Shown piece by piece: positions 48,792-57,231 of a DNA stretch of 64,000 nucleotides. The notes under the pieces are model-generated. The model was not told the origin of the DNA. It ran no database searches and saw only the letters and a program-made list of their open reading frames with translations. A program made the position numbers and the translations under genes. The DNA comes from Candidatus Saccharimonadales bacterium. Its GTDB lineage: Bacteria; Patescibacteriota; Saccharimonadia; Saccharimonadales; Saccharimonadaceae. Where the stretch lies: the NCBI GenBank assembly GCA_035697325.1, contig DASSDB010000002.1:27232-91231 (forward strand), written 5' to 3'. Every line of letters begins with the position of its first letter. Within the stretch, counting starts at the first letter, position 1.

Positions 48792-49391
48792 CTATAAATC
48801 GATCTTGCTAAGAAGTGTTTTTTGGTCAGGTATCTGCCCGAGGAATAGGCTCTGCAATTGTTTTACACTCGCCTTCAATGACCCCGGCGAGCCCTTACAG
48901 TCTGATGTCCATAGATGTTTTACAGAATTTCCGTTGTCCATAATGTCGAATTCATACACGAGCCCCGTTGCACAGATACCACGAATATCGTCTTGGTCAC
49001 CGGTAAACGGCGTACCTTTTGATAGATTAGCCTTATCGAGAGCATGGGTAAACTCTTCATATGCTTTTATGTTATTGCCCAGTTGGCTAGATGCGATTGG
49101 CTGGTCAAGATACCCACTATACGTTGTAAGCGTACGGGCACTTGGTGTCACAAGTACCTGATAAGAGCGAAAGTTTTCATCGGCTACAATCTTACCCCGT
49201 ACCGTCATACGAACGCTATGCGTATCAGACGAATTAAGAAGCGCCTGTTGGCTTGTATCGGTCGTCGGGGATGGCTGGTCACCACCTCCAAAAATTGCTC
49301 GGCCAACAGAGACAAGCGCAGCAATGGCGATCGCAATCACCACAAGAACGATAATGACAGGAAAAATCCGTGCTCGATCACCTCTATACAT
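48792..49391 (-). CDS. Membrane-anchored hypothetical protein
   Basis: 199 aa. One N-terminal helix (IFPVIIVLVVIAIAIAALVS), then a short Ser/Thr linker and an extracytoplasmic domain of about 140 residues (VRMTVRGKIVADENFRSYQV, TYSGYLDQPIASSQLGNNIK, GTPFTGDQDDIRGICATGLV). Two or three cysteines may form a disulfide. Proteins with this pattern are common in Saccharibacteria; function unknown. TACAAT is exactly 6 nt before the ATG. Confidence 0.75.
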   Translation of the reverse strand: MYRGDRARIFPVIIVLVVIAIAIAALVSVGRAIFGGGDQPSPTTDTSQQALLNSSDTHSVRMTVRGKIVADENFRSYQVLVTPSARTLTTYSGYLDQPIASSQLGNNIKAYEEFTHALDKANLSKGTPFTGDQDDIRGICATGLVYEFDIMDNGNSVKHLWTSDCKGSPGSLKASVKQLQSLFLGQIPDQKTLLSKIDL

Positions 49392-49397
49392 AAGCTC

Positions 49398-49403
49398 ATT
49401 GTA
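49398..49403 (-). promoter_or_regulatory. -10 box of a leaderless promoter
   Basis: TACAAT on the minus strand, 6 nt from the ATG at 49391. Confidence 0.6.
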
Positions 49404-49435
49404 TCACTTTTATGATTATGTGTCAATCATGTGTA

Positions 49436-49464
49436 TTGACAGGGATTCAGTTAGACATTACGGT
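49436..49464 (+). promoter_or_regulatory. Promoter of the small duplicated gene pair
   Basis: Perfect TTGACA (49436-49441) with TACGGT 17 bp on (49459-49464). Confidence 0.65.
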
Positions 49465-49503
49465 ATACAGTGTCATTATACTTCGAGCACGAGGAGAAAT
49501 CAC

Positions 49504-49637
49504 GTGAGGGAAAAGACACATGGTTCAAGGACCTGGGCACCCTTCGGAATGAATTGATTCAGGAAGAAGTATCCAGAGAGGAAGCAAGGGATAAGCTCTT
49601 CGCTCTGGCAAACACCGTCAAGGCCCGGGAAGCCTGA
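49504..49637 (+). pseudogene. Small gene with an apparent one-base frameshift
   Basis: A GTG at 49504 has a good Shine-Dalgarno (GAGGAG) but its frame stops after 17 codons. The frame one base off continues with clearly coding-like sequence (TWFKDLGTLRNELIQEEVSR, then EEARDKLFALANTVKAREA) to a TGA at 49635-49637. One extra A in the AAAA run near 49511-49514 would join them into a 44-codon protein beginning MREKDTWFKDL. A GTG at 49470 would avoid the shift, but it lies at the predicted transcription start and has no ribosome-binding site. The peptide resembles the start of the next gene. Confidence 0.5.
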
Positions 49638-49650
49638 AGGGGTGGGCTGC

Positions 49651-49929
49651 ATGAGTAGGAAAAGCAAAGAGGAGCTGCTAGAGCAGCTGAACGAGCTTCA
49701 AGTTCAGATGTCGAGCGGACAGGTCTCGAAAAGCGACGCCGCAAAGCAGTTAGCAACCTTGGTCAATGCTTTCAAAGCGTTGAATCTGACCAACTCGCTG
49801 ACCGATGCCGATTACTTCGTCATCACCGATTTTCTTGTAGCAGACCTCAACAAGACTTCCTCTATTGAGGTTGAGCAGTACGGCGGCCTGCTGAGTCATG
49901 CGATCAGGGCCTTTACCCAATACGAGTAG
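49651..49929 (+). CDS. Small hypothetical protein, paralogous to the upstream frameshifted gene
   Basis: 92 aa from the ATG at 49651 (MSRKSKEELLEQLNELQVQM), with GAAGGGGTGGG upstream; an in-frame GTG at 49642 is an alternative. The N-terminal half is a helical hairpin whose pattern (LNELQVQMSSGQVSKSDAAK, LATLVNAFKAL) matches the upstream short gene (LRNELIQEEVSREEARDKLF, ALANTVKAR), indicating duplication. No domain or motif is recognised. Two hairpins follow the stop. Confidence 0.6.
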   Translation: MSRKSKEELLEQLNELQVQMSSGQVSKSDAAKQLATLVNAFKALNLTNSLTDADYFVITDFLVADLNKTSSIEVEQYGGLLSHAIRAFTQYE

Positions 49930-49979
49930 GTTAGATCGACTTTACGCCTTCTTCATATCGGCAAAGATATGAACGCGAC

Positions 49980-50003
49980 GCCGGGACTACGAAAATTCCC
50001 GGC
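49980..50003 (+). terminator. Hairpin after the small gene pair
   Basis: GCCGGGA and TCCCGGC around a 10-nt loop, followed by TATTTAAATTCTT. Confidence 0.6.
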
Positions 50004-50026
50004 TATTTAAATTCTTATAAAATTTT

Positions 50027-50061
50027 ATGGTTCGGCCTCCCCTGACGGAAGGCCGAACCAT
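50027..50061. terminator. 12-bp perfect hairpin, possible terminator of the HIT gene
   Basis: ATGGTTCGGCCT pairs with AGGCCGAACCAT around 11 nt. It lies 13 nt after the HIT-gene stop on the minus strand; AAAATTTTAT follows on that strand. Confidence 0.6.
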
Positions 50062-50073
50062 TAGTGGCAATCG

Positions 50074-50577
50074 TTATTGCTGACAGTACGGATCGTCCGC
50101 GAACATCCGGCGGAAACCCCCTCGAGAGTTCACCACGTCACCTTCCTTGCGGGGGATAATATGCTGATGAAAATGCCCCACCGTGCGGCCAGCTGCTTCG
50201 CCGTCATTCACAGCAAGTGTCCAGCCATCGATCACGAAACTACCCCGAGGAGACTTAAAATGCGCCGTCTCGATCAGTAACCTTGACATGGGGTCTGCTC
50301 CGCCATACATCCTACTCAGCATCTCTTCATATAGATCAGCCGGTTCAATTCTAGCGATAGCCCCCATTACTTCGCGAACAAAGAGCTCCTTACCTTTCAG
50401 TTCATCAGGGCTTAGGTCCATAAACATATTCACATGACGAACAGGAATGACTTCGGCATGCCCTGGAAGCGCAGGGTATGGATCCCATCGGGCCGCCCAT
50501 AGGCCATCTGCACTGCGTTTGAAGATCGAGGAAGATTGTCCTTCAACTTCGCGGCAGAAAACACACTCACTCAACAT
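50074..50577 (-). CDS. HIT-family nucleotide hydrolase/transferase
   Basis: 167 aa. The histidine triad is present as GHFHQHII near residue 137, preceded by the CVFCREVEG zinc-type start and GHAEVIPVRHVNMFMDLSPD. HIT proteins hydrolyse or transfer nucleotidyl groups (Ap4A, AMP-NH2). The C-terminus is extended. No Shine-Dalgarno sequence is obvious. Substrate unknown. Confidence 0.88.
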   Translation of the reverse strand: MLSECVFCREVEGQSSSIFKRSADGLWAARWDPYPALPGHAEVIPVRHVNMFMDLSPDELKGKELFVREVMGAIARIEPADLYEEMLSRMYGGADPMSRLLIETAHFKSPRGSFVIDGWTLAVNDGEAAGRTVGHFHQHIIPRKEGDVVNSRGGFRRMFADDPYCQQ

Positions 50578-50627
50578 CTCTTCCCTTCAGCCCGCTTACC
50601 AACATTTCCACTATACCATATGAATAG

Positions 50628-50656
50628 TTGCATTTTGAGTACGTCTATTATATAAT
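50628..50656 (+). promoter_or_regulatory. Promoter of the lipoprotein gene
   Basis: TTGCAT (50628-50633) and TATAAT (50651-50656) with a 17-bp spacer. Confidence 0.8.
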
Positions 50657-50698
50657 CATTTTTTGTCAACATCAACCCTCCGAAAGAGAGGTATCGTT

Positions 50699-51208
50699 GT
50701 GAGAGGCAAATTGCTTTTGCTCGCAACCTGTGCGGCCATCGCACTTTCCAGCGTCACCGCTTGTAGCCCGGCATGGCCGAGCGAGGATGTGCAGGTACAG
50801 CAGTTCGTTCAGACCCTCCAGAAGGCGGGCCACCGGATCGACCAGGTCTCCGACGTCACACCGGCCCGGCTGAATGCCGGCTGGGAAACGGAGACCAAGG
50901 AAAAGACCCGTAAGGTCAGCGGCAAGGCCTACAAGGTCACGAAGAACACCAAGGTCGCCGAAGTCGTCGTGGTCGCACCCAGCAGCAACTGCAAGTTCGA
51001 GCTCGAGCTCCCGCTCAACCGGCAGCCGACCGACGCGTACTACGCCGACGAAGGCCGAAGCCCGGAGGGCAAGGAAGCCAACCTCGACTCGCGCTTCAAC
51101 ACGGATCGCCCATCACCGGCTGCATTACAGGACTACGTGAAGACTCACCGCGACCTGGCCTTCTGCGCCGGCAAACCGTTCGCTCCGAGCCCGCACGCCA
51201 ACGACTGA
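50699..51208 (+). CDS. GC-rich lipoprotein of unknown function
   Basis: 169 aa from a GTG at 50699 (MRGKLLLLATCAAIALSSVT) with AGAGAGG upstream. The signal peptide ends in a lipobox V-T-A-C, so the Cys would be lipidated. The mature part has no membrane helix and is Lys/Pro/Asp-rich (VQVQQFVQTLQKAGHRIDQV, VVVVAPSSNCKFELELPLNR). GC content is clearly higher than in neighbours and codons look actinobacterial. Own promoter and a 9-bp GC hairpin terminator. A secreted lipoprotein gained from the host lineage is an inference. Confidence 0.78.
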   Translation: MRGKLLLLATCAAIALSSVTACSPAWPSEDVQVQQFVQTLQKAGHRIDQVSDVTPARLNAGWETETKEKTRKVSGKAYKVTKNTKVAEVVVVAPSSNCKFELELPLNRQPTDAYYADEGRSPEGKEANLDSRFNTDRPSPAALQDYVKTHRDLAFCAGKPFAPSPHAND

Positions 51209-51215
51209 TGTGACA

Positions 51216-51243
51216 GCCGGCTTCTCTCTAGGGGGAAGCCGGC
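51216..51243 (+). terminator. Hairpin terminator of the lipoprotein gene
   Basis: GCCGGCTTC and GAAGCCGGC around a 10-nt loop; no clear U run. Confidence 0.65.
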
Positions 51244-51254
51244 ACGTCAATGAA

Positions 51255-53804
51255 TTACAATTCGCCCCAGTTTTTACCAGTCGAGACATCGACTTTTAAT
51301 TTTACCTTGAGATCAGGGTAGATATTTTCCATCGTATCCTTCAAGAGTGCGGCTATCTTTTTGGCATTATCTTCGGGGCATTCCACAAGAATACTGTCAT
51401 GAACTTGCAATACTTGCTCGCCCAAATCGCCAATTGTCTCATCAACTTTCAGCATTGCCATCTTCATCAAATCGGCTTCGGTCCCCTGGATCGGCATATT
51501 AGCCGCGGCGCGCTTGGCCCCTTCACGCACCATAAAGTTAGAACTCTTTACATCCGGTGTAGGACGTCGGCGGCCAAACAGCGTCTCCACATATCCTTCT
51601 TCATCGGCTTTTTTCAGGGTGTCATCAATATATTTGCGGATCGGCGCACGCAATTTGAAGTACTCATCAATAAACTCCTTGGCCTCAATGAATGTCATAT
51701 TCGCTGCCGCCGAAAGCCCGTGCGGACTCATGCCGTACATGATACCAAAATTGATCACCTTTGCTGCCCGGCGCTGATCTTTCGTCACCTTATCAAGCGG
51801 TACACCGTACACATCACTCGCTGTTTTTGCATGAATATCCAGATCACCGTTGAAATCAGCGATCAACTGCTCGTCATTTGCCAGTACAGCCGCAAGCCGC
51901 AATTCAAATTGAGAATAATCGGCACTCACAAATACATTACCCTCTTTGGGCACAAATGCCTCACGAATGCGCCGCCCTAGGTCACTCCTTACCGGAATAT
52001 TTTGCAAATTAGGATTATTACTCGAAAGCCTGCCCGTTGCTGCTACGTCTTGGCGGAAATCGGTATGAAGACGAGATGCCTTATCTGCTTGCTCAGGGAG
52101 CGTATCGACATATGTGTTCTTTAGCTTGGCAAGCTCACGTGTGCGCTCGATAAGTTCGATGATTGGATGCTGCCCACGCAGTTTATCAAGCTCTTTCTGA
52201 CCGGTACTATAACCTGTTTTCCCTTTTTTAATACCAGCTGTTGGTAACTGTAATTTGGTGAATAATACTTCGGAAAGCTGAGCTGGGCTGCCAATATTAA
52301 ATTCGTATCCTGCCATTGCATACATTTCTTGTTCGAGTTTTTTATGCTCGTCACCAAGTTCTTGGCTCATAGTACGAAGAAGATCCTTATCGATTTTTAT
52401 ACCACGAGATTCCATGCGGTATAGCATGTACGTGAGGGGGAAATCCATTTCGTGAGCCACTTTGGCAACACTTGGCTCGTCCTTAAAGCCAGCAAGTTGC
52501 TGATCATACACATGCCAGAGTGCTGCTGTTACCTGCCCCGCATCCGCCTCGTTTAGCTCTTCGCCAGCAAGACCAGAGACGGATCGGTCACGACCGAGAG
52601 GGTCAAGTAAAAATGCCCCTTGGCGCAAATCGTGCACATCACGAAAACGAATTTCCACGCCCTGGCTATGCGCCGCATGATACATCGCTTTTGCGTCGTA
52701 GGTTACCACTTTGGCAGTTTCCAGACTATGCCATAGCTCGGGCGCCACTGTCTCAAGAGAAGAAAGTGCCACGGTTTTTTTATCTGTAGAGAGCCATACC
52801 TCGCTATCATACAAATGAACCAGGATAGGGGTTTTACTATCCAGCTTCACTTCTTTTGGCCACGGCACGGTATCAAGACTTTCAGCAGCGCTGGGCGCTT
52901 CAGCGATATCAAATAAACTCCCTTGCCCCGTATCTTGCATGTGTTTTGGCAAGCGACGAAGGAGCGAATGGAACTCAAAACGTTTTAATAATGACGTTAC
53001 CTTTGCAACATCAACATTATGCGTATCCATCGTTTTGGTATCGAGATCGATGGGCGCGTCGAGCCAGATCTCAGCTACTTTCTGGCTTAAGTAGGCCGAC
53101 TCTTTCCCAGCTTCAAGCTTTTTTGCTACCGATGGCTTGATATCATCAAGGTGATCATATACCCCATCGAGTGTTTCATAATCTTGTAAGAGTTGAATCG
53201 CCGTCTTTTCGCCGATACCTGGCACACCTGGGATATTATCACTACTATCTCCCTTTAGCGACTTGAGATCGAGGAATTGTTTTACCCCTATACCGTATTT
53301 TTGTTCAAAATATGCCGGATCATACTGATCGATTTCACTAAAGCCCTTCTTCAGCGCATAAACATGCGTAAGAGGCCCGACCGTCTGGAGCAGGTCGAGA
53401 TCACCCGTAATCAGGCAGGCTTCAATATTTTTTTCTGCCGCTTTTTTAGCAAGTGTTCCCATAATATCGTCGGCTTCGTAATCATCAAGCTCATATAGCG
53501 GCCAATTAAAGGCAGCGAGTAACTCGTAAAGCAGCGGAATTTGTTCGTAAAAATCAGGCGGTGCCGGCTTTCGCCCTGCTTTGTAACCTGGGTAAATCTC
53601 TTTACGCTTACGAATATTCGTACCGCGTTTGTCCCAGGCGACCGCAACATAATCTGGATTAAGCTTTTTAATGACTTCCAAGGCAAGGCTGGCAAAACCA
53701 TAGACACCACCAGTCGGTGTTCCATCCTTCAAGCTCAGGCCCGGCATTGCATAATAACCACGGTAAAAAACAGATTTTCCATCAATAAGAACAAGACGTT
53801 TCAT
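51255..53804 (-). CDS. polA: DNA polymerase I
   Basis: 849 aa. The 5'-3' exonuclease domain (MKRLVLIDGKSVFYRGYYAM, YEADDIMGTLAKKA, GDSSDNIPGVPGIGEKTAIQ) is complete. The middle 3'-5' exonuclease-like domain has lost the clear DxE metal motif, so proofreading is doubtful. The polymerase has motif A (DYSQFELRLAAVLANDEQLI), motif B (DQRRAAKVINFGIMYGMSPH) and motif C (QVHDSILVE). It fills gaps in repair and replaces RNA primers. TATACT is 6 nt before the ATG; a divergent kinase gene shares the 34-bp intergenic region. Confidence 0.96.
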   Translation of the reverse strand: MKRLVLIDGKSVFYRGYYAMPGLSLKDGTPTGGVYGFASLALEVIKKLNPDYVAVAWDKRGTNIRKRKEIYPGYKAGRKPAPPDFYEQIPLLYELLAAFNWPLYELDDYEADDIMGTLAKKAAEKNIEACLITGDLDLLQTVGPLTHVYALKKGFSEIDQYDPAYFEQKYGIGVKQFLDLKSLKGDSSDNIPGVPGIGEKTAIQLLQDYETLDGVYDHLDDIKPSVAKKLEAGKESAYLSQKVAEIWLDAPIDLDTKTMDTHNVDVAKVTSLLKRFEFHSLLRRLPKHMQDTGQGSLFDIAEAPSAAESLDTVPWPKEVKLDSKTPILVHLYDSEVWLSTDKKTVALSSLETVAPELWHSLETAKVVTYDAKAMYHAAHSQGVEIRFRDVHDLRQGAFLLDPLGRDRSVSGLAGEELNEADAGQVTAALWHVYDQQLAGFKDEPSVAKVAHEMDFPLTYMLYRMESRGIKIDKDLLRTMSQELGDEHKKLEQEMYAMAGYEFNIGSPAQLSEVLFTKLQLPTAGIKKGKTGYSTGQKELDKLRGQHPIIELIERTRELAKLKNTYVDTLPEQADKASRLHTDFRQDVAATGRLSSNNPNLQNIPVRSDLGRRIREAFVPKEGNVFVSADYSQFELRLAAVLANDEQLIADFNGDLDIHAKTASDVYGVPLDKVTKDQRRAAKVINFGIMYGMSPHGLSAAANMTFIEAKEFIDEYFKLRAPIRKYIDDTLKKADEEGYVETLFGRRRPTPDVKSSNFMVREGAKRAAANMPIQGTEADLMKMAMLKVDETIGDLGEQVLQVHDSILVECPEDNAKKIAALLKDTMENIYPDLKVKLKVDVSTGKNWGEL

Positions 53805-53810
53805 ATATTA

Positions 53811-53816
53811 AGTATA
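53811..53816 (-). promoter_or_regulatory. -10 box of a leaderless promoter (polA)
   Basis: TATACT on the minus strand, TAATAT, then the ATG at 53804. Confidence 0.6.
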
Positions 53817-53826
53817 CGTCATCTGA

Positions 53827-53832
53827 TACACT
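53827..53832 (+). promoter_or_regulatory. Extended -10 box of a leaderless promoter (kinase)
   Basis: TGA-TACACT, GTAGTC, then the ATG at 53839. It is divergent from the polA -10 just 10 bp away. Confidence 0.6.
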
Positions 53833-53838
53833 GTAGTC

Positions 53839-54411
53839 ATGAAACATCACGAAAATGTCAAAATTGTTGCATTCGTTGGACTGGCCGGAAGCGGAAAAAG
53901 CACAGCAGTTGAATATCTTACCCAAAAGAATTACCCAAAAGTATATTTTGGTGGCGTTATTTATGACGCCATGCGCGAAGCGGGACTGACTCCTGGCGAC
54001 TGGGCAGTCGAGACTCCCTTTCGGGAAGAAATACGAGAACGCGAAGGTAAAGATTTTGTCGTGCTCCGCATCAATAAACAAATAAAGGATCTCATTGCGG
54101 CGGGGCAACATCGCATCATTGCCGATGGTCTCTATAGCTGGACCGAATATAAGATCATGAAGCATGAGTTTCCCGGTGAGTTGATAGTGGTCGCAGTTGT
54201 TGCGCCGAAGCATCTCCGTCATAGCCGGCTAGCCAATCGTCCTGAACGCCCTCTCACCTCTACTGAAGTCGATCAACGCGACTGGGCCGAAATCGAAAAC
54301 TTGGAAAAGGGTGGCCCGATCGCTATTGCCGATTATTATGTGACAAACGACAGCACTGTCGAGCCATTTTACAAACAAATCGATACAATTCTCAAGGACA
54401 TCGATTTTTAA
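53839..54411 (+). CDS. P-loop kinase, dephospho-CoA kinase/NMP kinase-like
   Basis: 190 aa. The Walker A motif is GLAGSGKS (14-21). The order FGGVIYDAMREAGL, VLRINKQIKDLIAAGQHRII, ADGLYSWTEYKIMK and VVAPKHLRHSRLANRPERPL (lid with Arg pairs) fits the adenylate kinase-like/CoaE-like branch found in archaea and CPR. The phosphate acceptor is unknown. Leaderless start predicted. The convergent 60-aa gene downstream shares a terminator. Confidence 0.8.
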   Translation: MKHHENVKIVAFVGLAGSGKSTAVEYLTQKNYPKVYFGGVIYDAMREAGLTPGDWAVETPFREEIREREGKDFVVLRINKQIKDLIAAGQHRIIADGLYSWTEYKIMKHEFPGELIVVAVVAPKHLRHSRLANRPERPLTSTEVDQRDWAEIENLEKGGPIAIADYYVTNDSTVEPFYKQIDTILKDIDF

Positions 54412-54412
54412 A

Positions 54413-54442
54413 CAAAAAGAGAGGCCCGTATTGCTACGGGCC
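54413..54442 (-). terminator. Strong intrinsic terminator of the 60-aa gene
   Basis: On the minus strand GGCCCGTA-gcaa-TACGGGCC followed by TCTCTTTTTG. The stem can also serve the plus-strand kinase transcript. Confidence 0.85.
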
Positions 54443-54494
54443 GTTGCCACCTGAAAGGTAGCTCCTCTACCCCGGGGGTAGGTTGAAAAGCGGA

Positions 54495-54677
54495 TCAGAC
54501 GGCGACGAGAGCGCGACGGTTGCCCTTGAGGCGACGCCGGTTCGCGGCCGACCCCGGCAGCTGCTGGAGCGACGGTGCCCCGCTGTAGCCGGGGCCGCCC
54601 GCGTAGTCGCGGCTGCGTTCGTTGAAGTAGGTCCTGGCGGCGACGAACACGGAAACGGCGGTCTTGTCCTTGGCCAT
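54495..54677 (-). CDS. Small Gly/Arg-rich protein of unknown function, foreign-looking
   Basis: 60 aa from an ATG with GAGGAGG upstream. It begins MAKDKTAVSVFVAARTYFNE, continues with Gly/Pro/Ser-rich sequence and ends in a basic run (ANRRRLKGNRRALVAV). GC content is very high relative to neighbours. No family recognised. It has a consensus promoter and a strong terminator, so it is an independent unit like the other small cassettes. Confidence 0.6.
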   Translation of the reverse strand: MAKDKTAVSVFVAARTYFNERSRDYAGGPGYSGAPSLQQLPGSAANRRRLKGNRRALVAV

Positions 54678-54711
54678 TACATCCTCCTCGGTAGTGATCT
54701 ACTTTGATTAA

Positions 54712-54740
54712 ACGATATCATAATTACTAATATAAGTCAA
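54712..54740 (-). promoter_or_regulatory. Promoter of the 60-aa gene
   Basis: Minus strand TTGACT (54740-54735) and TATCGT (54717-54712), spacer 17 bp. Confidence 0.7.
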
Positions 54741-54848
54741 GAGCTCTCGTCATCTTACCGTATGGTAACCAACCTAAAAAGGCGGGAAAGCGACGGTGGG
54801 CGAATTGGAGCCCGATCACTGACTACCAAAGTCAAAAAGGGGTCGTGC

Positions 54849-56183
54849 TTACTCTATTTTCTTAAGTCTTGCTGCCACCTGCTCGGCATATGGTGTCAGC
54901 TTCTTCGCCATCGCGGCTGTATCTTCAAGTCCGGCATTTTTTTGTGCTGTACGATCAAACATAAGCTCAACCACAAATCTTCCTTGGCGGAAAAATACAG
55001 TATTCTGATCAGCTGTATCACGGTACGCAAAGCCCTCATCTCCTACGTTCATCTCTACCCTGTCTGCAACATCGCTTCCCGTGTTTTTCATGACATATTT
55101 TGCTGCTTCATCACCGCTGAAGCTCGTAACGGTTATTTCGAGTTCCTGATCGAATGGCCCCGAAAGAAGTGCCGAGCCCACCCCTGTATTTTGCCGAATA
55201 CAAGCCGTCTGAATCGAATTATATAATGTTCCATTTACCGGCAATACTCCTGTGCTACTCGCCCATGATTCGGTTGCATATATACTTGCGTCATACCCCG
55301 TCAGACTCTTTATATCGCCGTTAGTAACAAGATCACAAGCACGAGCAAATTGCTTTTTGTAGGTAGGGCTGTCATATGTAAAAACCGGTGCGCCTTTTGG
55401 TGATGCGGAAAGCATTTTTATATTCTTAGCTGCAACCTCCAGAAGTCCTCGTTGCTGCTCTTTAGAGTCATATTCAAGGGTACCATTAAACAGAACTTGA
55501 ACAGTCGTATCGTTTAGCGCCAGCATATAACGATGTGCCCCGTGCTCATTATCTTTATCTTCGTAAAGATCGACCCCGTCCATACTCTCCGTCTTGGTAT
55601 AGTTACGCTCTAACTCATGAGAAATTGCATCCTGCGTAGTGAATGGTGGTTGGTACACGCTTAGTTCAAGAAATCCTTCTGACTGCAAGCTATACTGACA
55701 CTTATTGTCCTCGCTTGGCGACGGAAGTGTGTATTCACTTGGCTCAACGCCTTTTTCTCCTACACCATCGATGTAGGTTGTCTCGACACCCTTGGCGTCG
55801 TTTCGCGCTGCTATATAAGCCTTCAATGTATTTAAATCGCTCAGGGTAATAACATTACAGGCATACATAACCTGACGTGACTCCGCTGTGTATACTTTGC
55901 CTGTTTTTGTTGAGGTAAGTGCCAGCGGATCACCAATTGCCGCTCCGAGCTCTTTAGGATCATAGCCTGGCCGATTGTGATAGAACGCGGAGTCACGACC
56001 TGCCTTTGGTGCGTTACTCTGTGAGAGCAGCGCGATAATGCCAGCTATTACACCTGCAATAACAACGACAGCGCCAATAATAATCACGATAATTAGTTTT
56101 GCGTGACTTTTTGACTTCTCAGGCGATGCCTCCCCTGGCATCGAAGATTGTGGTGACACGGGAGTATTTTGCCCTGGTTCCAT
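54849..56183 (-). CDS. Membrane-anchored hypothetical protein
   Basis: About 444 aa from the ATG at 56183 (MEPGQNTPVSPQSSMPGEAS) with GGAGG upstream; an in-frame start 18 nt earlier is less well placed. A Pro/Ser-rich cytoplasmic tail precedes one helix at about residues 29-53 (LIIVIIIGAVVVIAGVIAGI). The extracytoplasmic part appears as two similar halves (VMYACNVITLSDLNTLKAYI and FARACDLVTNGDIKSLTGYD), each with a conserved Cys, suggesting an internal duplication. Function unknown; this layout is common among Saccharibacteria surface proteins. Confidence 0.72.
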   Translation of the reverse strand: MEPGQNTPVSPQSSMPGEASPEKSKSHAKLIIVIIIGAVVVIAGVIAGIIALLSQSNAPKAGRDSAFYHNRPGYDPKELGAAIGDPLALTSTKTGKVYTAESRQVMYACNVITLSDLNTLKAYIAARNDAKGVETTYIDGVGEKGVEPSEYTLPSPSEDNKCQYSLQSEGFLELSVYQPPFTTQDAISHELERNYTKTESMDGVDLYEDKDNEHGAHRYMLALNDTTVQVLFNGTLEYDSKEQQRGLLEVAAKNIKMLSASPKGAPVFTYDSPTYKKQFARACDLVTNGDIKSLTGYDASIYATESWASSTGVLPVNGTLYNSIQTACIRQNTGVGSALLSGPFDQELEITVTSFSGDEAAKYVMKNTGSDVADRVEMNVGDEGFAYRDTADQNTVFFRQGRFVVELMFDRTAQKNAGLEDTAAMAKKLTPYAEQVAARLKKIE

Positions 56184-56238
56184 ATGATATCCTCCGAACA
56201 CTACTTATGCTCTTATCATATCACATGGGAAATGGAGG

Positions 56239-57231
56239 TTATCCGATGTAGTCGTGAAGTTTTTTGGCGTCTTTATGTTTACGAAGTTTTGCAAGCGCTT
56301 TCGCCTCGATTTGGCGGATACGCTCACGAGTCACGGCAAATTCCTGGCCAACTTCTTCAAGAGTATGGCTTTTACCGTTTTCAAGACCAAAACGCATTTT
56401 GATGATTTTTTGTTCGCGCTCGGATAGTGTGGAGAGGATTGATTGAACTTGTTCTTTAAGGAGTTGACTCGCTGCTGAATCTTCGGGACTGGCGCTATCT
56501 TCATCTTCAATAAAGTCAGCCAACACGGAATCTTCTTCTTCACCATCACGGCCCACACCGGCGTCAAGGCTCGTAATGTCTTGTTTGATCTTCATGACGT
56601 ACTCAACCTTTTCAGGTTCCATCTCAAGCTCACGCGCCAGCTCTTCAATCGATGGTTCACGGTTGAGCTCTTGAGTCATGCGACGCTGGGTACGAAGCAG
56701 CTTATTGATGGTTTCTACCATGTGAACCGGAATACGGATGGTACGGGCTTGGTCGGCAATCGCACGGGTAATCGCCTGGCGAATCCACCAGGTGGCATAG
56801 GTACTAAACTTAAAGCCTTTATCCGGGTCGAACTTTTCAACCGCCCGTAAAAGCCCCGTGTTTCCTTCTTGGATAAGATCGAGAAAATCAAGTCCACGGC
56901 CGCTGTAGCGCTTTGCAATCGATACGACCAGACGCATATTCGCCTCGGCCATTTTATCTTTGGCGCGTTTATCACCGGCTACAACCTTTTGCGCAAGTGC
57001 AAGCTCTTCCTCTGCATTCAAAAGAGGAATTTTACCAATTTCGCGGAGGTAAAGCCGCACGCTGTCATCTGAAATATCATCAAAATATTCGGTGCTATTC
57101 AGAGCATCGACATCGTCTTCTTCTTCGTCGATAAGCTCATCAAGTGCCGGTTCGTCGAGTTCGCCAAGCGGTCCACCGCTTGCATCAACAACTTGATCGT
57201 CATCTGCTGGGGTTATATCATCTTTAGCCAC
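56239..57231 (-). CDS. rpoD: Primary RNA polymerase sigma factor
   Basis: 330 aa from a GTG at 57231 with AAAGGAG upstream. An acidic N-terminus (residues 1-45) replaces region 1.1. Region 1.2 is [20 protein letters not shown]. Region 2 has the -10 reading part ([20 protein letters not shown]) and region 4 the -35 HTH ([20 protein letters not shown]). It should read the TTGACA/TATAAT-type promoters found throughout the window. It overlaps the end of dnaG by 8 nt, as in the conserved dnaG-rpoD unit. Confidence 0.97.
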   Translation of the reverse strand: MAKDDITPADDDQVVDASGGPLGELDEPALDELIDEEEDDVDALNSTEYFDDISDDSVRLYLREIGKIPLLNAEEELALAQKVVAGDKRAKDKMAEANMRLVVSIAKRYSGRGLDFLDLIQEGNTGLLRAVEKFDPDKGFKFSTYATWWIRQAITRAIADQARTIRIPVHMVETINKLLRTQRRMTQELNREPSIEELARELEMEPEKVEYVMKIKQDITSLDAGVGRDGEEEDSVLADFIEDEDSASPEDSAASQLLKEQVQSILSTLSEREQKIIKMRFGLENGKSHTLEEVGQEFAVTRERIRQIEAKALAKLRKHKDAKKLHDYIG

